64,000 nt of DNA from an uncultured bacterium (GTDB taxonomy: Bacteria; Planctomycetota; Phycisphaerae; Phycisphaerales; SM1A02). The stretch covers positions 35,142-99,141 of the forward strand of contig CAITDI010000022.1 in assembly GCA_903891095.1 (NCBI GenBank), in the 5' to 3' direction. Below, piece after piece: positions 60,263 to 64,000 of the stretch (position 1 is the first letter of the stretch; each line of letters begins with the position of its first letter). The notes under the pieces are model-generated. The model made no database searches. It worked only from the letters and a program-made list of their open reading frames with translations, and was not told the origin of the DNA. Position numbers and translations under genes: made by a program.

Positions 60263-62376
60263 GCGCCGACCAGACGGCCATCGGTTGCGGGCAGTACTCG
60301 CGCGACGAACTCGAGCTGGCCGCGCTTGCGCGTGCGGATGCCGAGGTGCCCGTGCCTGCGGGTGTCGGCGAGCACATCGAGTCTTGCCCGGTCTGCCGCG
60401 CGATCGTCGATCGGTTTGCCGCGGACAACGCGTTTCTCGGGGAGTTTGTCCAGGTCGGACGGTCGCGCGAGAGTTCCCGCAGCGGCTCGCGCGCGCAGGC
60501 CATCGCGGCCGAGGCGAATCTCGGTCCGATCGCGGGCTATCGACTTGGCGACGAGATCCATCGCGGCGGGCAGGGCGCCGTGTACCGCGCGGAGCAGCTC
60601 GCCACGCGCCGCACGTGCGCGGTCAAGATGCTGCTGCGTGGGCGATTCGCCAGCGACCGCGAGCTCGTGCGCTTTGAGCGCGAGGTCGAGGTCGTCGCGC
60701 GCATGCGCCATCCGTCGATCGTCACGCTCTACGAGAGCGGCGTCTCGCGCGACGACGAGCCGTGGTTTGCCATGGAGCTCGTCGACGGCGAGCGGCTTGA
60801 TGTCGCGGTGCGCGCGCGGCACGCGAGCCCGCGGGAGATCGCGCAACTCGTCAAGCAGGTCGCCGAGGCCGTCGCCTACGCGCATCGCCGCGGCGTGATC
60901 CACCGCGACCTCAAGCCCGGCAACATCCTCGTCGACAAGGACGGCGTCCCGCGCGTGCTCGACTTCGGGCTCGCGCGCGCCGACGAGGACGGCGAGGCTG
61001 CGGGCAATCAGGTCAGTCCATCCGCTGGCGCCACGCGCGCGGGCGAGTTCCTCGGCACATTCGCGTACGCCGCGCCCGAGCAGCTCGCGGGCGACCCGAA
61101 CGCGATCGACACGCGATGCGACCTCTACGCGCTCGGCGTCGTGCTCTACGAGTGCCTCGCCGGCCGCAAGCCGTTCGAGGGCGCACGCTCGATCGCCGAG
61201 CTCGTCGAGCAGAAGACGCATTCCGCGCCCGAGCGTCCGAGCGCGCGCAATCCCGCGGTAGACCGCGACCTCGACGTGATCGCGCTGCGCCTGCTCGCCG
61301 CCGATCCCGCCCGCCGCTACGACACCGCCGACGCGCTGGTCGAGGACCTCGCGCGCTACCTCGACGGCCGTCCGATCCTCGCACGCGAGGACAGCACGCT
61401 CTATGTCGTCGGCAAGACGCTGCGGCGCCACTGGCTGCTCTCGAGCACGGCCGCGGTGCTGCTGGTGACGATCGTGGCCTCCGGCATCGCGCTCGCCGTC
61501 GCGTACGCGCGCGCGGAGCGCGAACGCGCCCGTAGCGAGCGCACGCTGCAGGGATTCCGCGAAGCGCTCGGCAGCGCGAACCCCGAGTCAGGCAAGGGCT
61601 CCGCCGATATCTCCGTCGATCGCTTTCTCGGCCTGATCGAGGAGAACGCATCCGACGCGCTCAAGGACGAACCCAACGTCCTCGCGGGCGTGCTCGACAC
61701 GATCGGCATCGTGCATCTCGGGTTTGACGACGCCAAGCGCGCCGAGCCCGCGCTGCAGCGCGCGCTGGACGAACGCCGCGAGCTCTTCAACGCCGGCGGA
61801 TGCACCGCGCTCGAGCTCGCCGAGAGCCTGCACAACATGGGGCGGCTCCTGATCCTCAAGAACGACCTGCCCGCGGCCGAAGCTGCCTACCGCGAGGCGC
61901 TCGCCATCCGCGAGCGCGATCTCGGCCGCGATCATCGGCTCGCGCTGCTCACGGGTCGGCATCTCGCGAGCTGCCTGCGCCGCGAGCAGCGCATCGACGA
62001 AGCGCTCGCGATGTACGACGCGCTCTTCCGCCGTGCGAGCGCACGACCGGACTATCCGCCCGAGGAGTTCGCGGCGCTGCGCAACGGACGCGCGTTCATC
62101 TACTTCCAGAACAACCAGCTCGAGCTCGCGCTGGCCGAGTTCACGGGCGCGCTCGAGGCGGTGCGGCGCGCGACGGGGACGGACGACGACTATCGCGTGG
62201 GGCGCTCGCTCTTCAGCATCGCGCGCGTCGAGGATCGCCTCGGCCGTCGCGACGACGCGCTCATGCATGCAACCGCCGCGCAGGAAATCCTGCGGAAACG
62301 CAAGGGCGGCGACGCCGCCACCGTGGTCGACATCGAGAAGCTTGTGTCCAAGCTTCGCGAGCCGTCGAAGCAGTAG
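60259..62376 (+). CDS. Anti-sigma zinc finger, Ser/Thr kinase, TPR fusion protein
   Basis: A 705-residue protein starting at GTG 60259. Residues about 36-52 contain GEHIESCPVCRAIVDRF, the H-x3-C-x2-C motif of zinc-binding anti-sigma factors (His39, Cys43, Cys46). The kinase domain is at about 93-370: glycine loop HRGGQGAVYRAE, Lys123 (CAVKML), HRDLKPGN (215-222), DFG (235-237) and AAPEQ. One transmembrane helix lies at about 394-416. The about 285-residue C-terminal part is TPR-like (LHNMGRLLILKNDLPAAEAAYREALA). Cytoplasmic finger plus kinase and outer TPR sensor suggest that the protein itself holds sigma 4 until a signal arrives. Confidence 0.93.
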   Translation: MSADQTAIGCGQYSRDELELAALARADAEVPVPAGVGEHIESCPVCRAIVDRFAADNAFLGEFVQVGRSRESSRSGSRAQAIAAEANLGPIAGYRLGDEIHRGGQGAVYRAEQLATRRTCAVKMLLRGRFASDRELVRFEREVEVVARMRHPSIVTLYESGVSRDDEPWFAMELVDGERLDVAVRARHASPREIAQLVKQVAEAVAYAHRRGVIHRDLKPGNILVDKDGVPRVLDFGLARADEDGEAAGNQVSPSAGATRAGEFLGTFAYAAPEQLAGDPNAIDTRCDLYALGVVLYECLAGRKPFEGARSIAELVEQKTHSAPERPSARNPAVDRDLDVIALRLLAADPARRYDTADALVEDLARYLDGRPILAREDSTLYVVGKTLRRHWLLSSTAAVLLVTIVASGIALAVAYARAERERARSERTLQGFREALGSANPESGKGSADISVDRFLGLIEENASDALKDEPNVLAGVLDTIGIVHLGFDDAKRAEPALQRALDERRELFNAGGCTALELAESLHNMGRLLILKNDLPAAEAAYREALAIRERDLGRDHRLALLTGRHLASCLRREQRIDEALAMYDALFRRASARPDYPPEEFAALRNGRAFIYFQNNQLELALAEFTGALEAVRRATGTDDDYRVGRSLFSIARVEDRLGRRDDALMHATAAQEILRKRKGGDAATVVDIEKLVSKLREPSKQ

Positions 62377-62388
62377 CGGCGCAGCCGA

Positions 62389-63117
62389 TCAGCGCGGCGC
62401 GCGACGACGCGCAAGTCCGCCGAGCGCGAGCAGGGCGATCGCGCCGGGCGCGGGAACGCCGGAGATTCCCTGCACGTTCATCACATAGTCGCCGTACGAG
62501 CCGGGCGCGGACCAGCCTTTGAGCAGGTAGTCGCCGGTGACCTGGCCCGCGGGTCCGCCGATCACGCCCGGCTGGAGGAAGCTCTGATCGAAGATCCGCT
62601 CGCCGAGCGCGTTGACCGGCTGGCTGCCGAATCCCGCGATCGCGATGAGATAGAGCCCGGGCTGGTTGACGATCGTCGTCCGACCGTCGGTCGCGGTCGG
62701 GCCGAGCTTGGCGCCGATCGATCCAGCGAACGCGTCGTTGTTGGCGAGCATGGCCTTTGCGACCTTGCCGCCGCCAAACTCGTCGACGCGGAACAGGAAC
62801 AGCATCGGGTCGACCTGCGACTGCCCGGTTCCGCGCGGACCCGCGCTGATGCTGAAGAGCGTCGGGTTGGTGACGTTGATCAGGAAGCAATCCTGGAAGT
62901 CGCCCTCGCCCGTAAGCGCGAGGCCCGTCAGCGAGCCGCTGATCGAGTTCAGCGAGCCGCTCATGGTGATCACCTGCGCGGTGTCGATCGTCGAGCCAGC
63001 GTCGATGCCCGCCTCGTCCCAGTCGGGACCGGCGAACGCGGTCGCGGCGAGTGAAAGCGCGGAAAGCGAGACGGCAACGGACAGGGAACCGTTGCAACGG
63101 CGGAATGCAGCCTTCAT
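62389..63117 (-). CDS. Secreted protein with PEP-CTERM-like tail
   Basis: A 242-residue protein from the ATG at 63117. The signal peptide is SLSVAVSLSALSLAATAFA-GPD. The body is Gly/Asp-rich beta (DQSFLQPGVIGGPAGQVTGDYLLKGW). The tail VPAPGAIALLALGGLARRRAPR is the PAP-type version of PEP-CTERM, as in the gene at 11566. Known family fate: sorted to the envelope/exopolysaccharide by exosortase. Individual function unknown. The open frame is open to 63369, but the ATG at 63117 gives a clean signal peptide. Confidence 0.8.
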   Translation of the reverse strand: MKAAFRRCNGSLSVAVSLSALSLAATAFAGPDWDEAGIDAGSTIDTAQVITMSGSLNSISGSLTGLALTGEGDFQDCFLINVTNPTLFSISAGPRGTGQSQVDPMLFLFRVDEFGGGKVAKAMLANNDAFAGSIGAKLGPTATDGRTTIVNQPGLYLIAIAGFGSQPVNALGERIFDQSFLQPGVIGGPAGQVTGDYLLKGWSAPGSYGDYVMNVQGISGVPAPGAIALLALGGLARRRAPR

Positions 63118-63497
63118 GGGAACACCTTTGGAAAGGATGGTCTGCCAGGAGCGCCCGTCCGAAGGGATCGGGAGAGGGGCCTTCTGGCGCGGAGGGAAAG
63201 GAACGGGACAGGAACGAATCAGACTCAGACTCAGACACAGACCCAAGCTCAAACTTGGGCGGGACGCGGTCGGCGGTGGACGCCGTCGAACGCAGCGCGA
63301 GGGAGCGCTCCGCCAGTATCCGAAGTCCGTCCGCCGAATGGAACCCTTTCTCTGCGTACTTTTCAACAAGTTTGCCTGCAGGTTTCCGCGGGAAATGTCT
63401 TATAGTCTCCCACTTCGCGCGATTGTCGCGCGGATCGCACGGATCCGTTCCGCAAGTCGAGGCCATAGCGGCTTCGAAAGGACGGTTGAGGACTTCG
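63118..63497. other. 380-bp intergenic region upstream of speA
   Basis: No gene. It includes AGACTCAGACTCAGACACAGAC-like micro-repeats near 63229, TATAGT at 63401-63406 as a possible -10 box without a matching -35, and a small CGCGCGA/TCGCGCG hairpin just after. It must hold promoters for the divergent PEP-CTERM-like gene and speA. Confidence 0.4.
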
Positions 63498-64000
63498 ATG
63501 TCTCAGGTTCTTCCTTCTGTGACTCCTGCTGTTCCCGGCTCGCACTCCGCTTCGACGATGGCCCGCGTGAAGGCCGGCATCGATCCGTGGACCATCGACG
63601 ACGCCGCCGATGTCTACAACCTCCGTGGTTGGGGCAAGGGCTTCTTCGAGGTGTCCAAGACCGGCACCGTGCTCGTGCGCCCGACGCGTACGCCGGGCCG
63701 TGAAGTCGATCTCTTCGAGGTCGTCAAGGGCCTGCGCGAGCGCGGCCTGCGCACGCCCGTGCTGCTGCACTTCAGCGATCTGCTCCATCGCCGGCTCAAG
63801 GACCTCCACGAGGCCTTCGACACCGCGATCAAGGAGAACGGCTACAAGGGCAAGTACAACGCGGTCTACCCGATCAAGGTCAACCAGCAGCGCCGCGTGG
63901 TCGAGGAAGTCCGCGAGTACGGCGAGCAGTACGGCTTCGGTCTCGAGGTCGGCTCCAAGCCCGAGCTGCTCGCGGTGATGGGTCTCACGAGCGATTCGCC
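63498..64000 (+). CDS. speA: Biosynthetic arginine decarboxylase (N-terminal part)
   Basis: Starts at the ATG at 63498 and runs off the right edge after about 167 residues. The visible part: PWTIDDAADVYNLRGWGKGFFEVSKTGTVLVRPTRTPGREVDLFEVVKGLRERGLRTPVLLHFSDLLHRRLKDLHEAFDTAI and YPIKVNQQRRVVEEVREYGEQYGFGLEVGSKPELLAVM. YPIKVNQQ carries the PLP lysine. SpeA makes agmatine from arginine, the first step of the arginine route to putrescine. Confidence 0.96.
   Translation, partial: MSQVLPSVTPAVPGSHSASTMARVKAGIDPWTIDDAADVYNLRGWGKGFFEVSKTGTVLVRPTRTPGREVDLFEVVKGLRERGLRTPVLLHFSDLLHRRLKDLHEAFDTAIKENGYKGKYNAVYPIKVNQQRRVVEEVREYGEQYGFGLEVGSKPELLAVMGLTSDS

Noticed and set aside
1..64000. tRNA, rRNA, phage or insertion-sequence genes
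   Set aside because: No cloverleaf, integrase or transposase sequence was recognised on either strand, but a tool-based scan was not possible.

Overview
The window reads as chromosome from a high-GC planctomycete, most likely of the Phycisphaerae/Phycisphaerales type. This is inferred from gene content only: a flagellar locus with two flagellins, secreted proteins ending in a PEP-CTERM-like tail of the form PAPGAIALL plus an Arg-rich end, a dockerin-like cohesin-partner repeat on a beta-propeller protein, several ECF sigma factors paired with membrane Ser/Thr kinases, a hopanoid radical-SAM enzyme (hpnH) and many large exported proteins of unknown function. I see no phage, no insertion sequence, no CRISPR array and no tRNA or rRNA gene. 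Genes are dense, and stop/start overlaps (ATGA, GTGA) are frequent.

Layout. 1-6.6 kb: two LptF/LptG-type permeases, a SurA/PrsA-like lipoprotein, a zinc-ribbon membrane protein with a repeat-built N-terminus, and a large GT-C-type membrane protein. 6.7-20.5 kb: the flagellar locus flgI, flgJ-like, flgN, flgK, then a 3.6-kb interruption (GYF/TM2 protein, PEP-CTERM-like protein, dockerin beta-propeller, repeat-rich spacer), then flgL, fliW, csrA and two flagellin genes. Both flagellin leaders carry GGA motifs on the Shine-Dalgarno sequence, as expected for a FliW-CsrA-flagellin control loop. 20.5-26.1 kb: a small membrane protein, an unusual terminator with a triplicated U-tract, an ECF sigma factor with its kinase/TPR partner, and a PQQ-propeller lipoprotein. 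26.1-31.1 kb: a minus-strand four-gene ABC system made of a tandem-duplicated substrate-binding protein, a STAS-domain protein, a permease and an ATPase, each junction overlapping. 31.2-36.6 kb: lipoprotein, orphan adenine methyltransferase, rpmI-rplT, and an ECF sigma with a membrane pseudopilin-like partner.

36.7-50.3 kb: hpnH, a REP-like palindrome cluster, an RdgC-like gene, trpF translationally coupled to a rhomboid protease, citrate synthase, a second kinase, a VCBS-repeat exoprotein divergent from an HtrA-like protease, and a large exported unknown. 50.4-57.6 kb: hydrolase, small zinc-ribbon protein, cyclodeaminase-family protein, a short-form pheT, two coupled exported proteins, and a third ECF sigma with a 15-bp-repeat linker and an overlapping downstream gene. 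57.7-64 kb: an Hsp70 paralogue, the fourth ECF sigma overlapping a zinc-finger/kinase/TPR fusion, a second PEP-CTERM-like protein, and the start of speA (arginine decarboxylase) running off the right edge.

The themes that stand out are surface/export functions, transmembrane signalling through sigma factors and kinases, and motility. Function calls rest on motifs read by eye. No database search was run.
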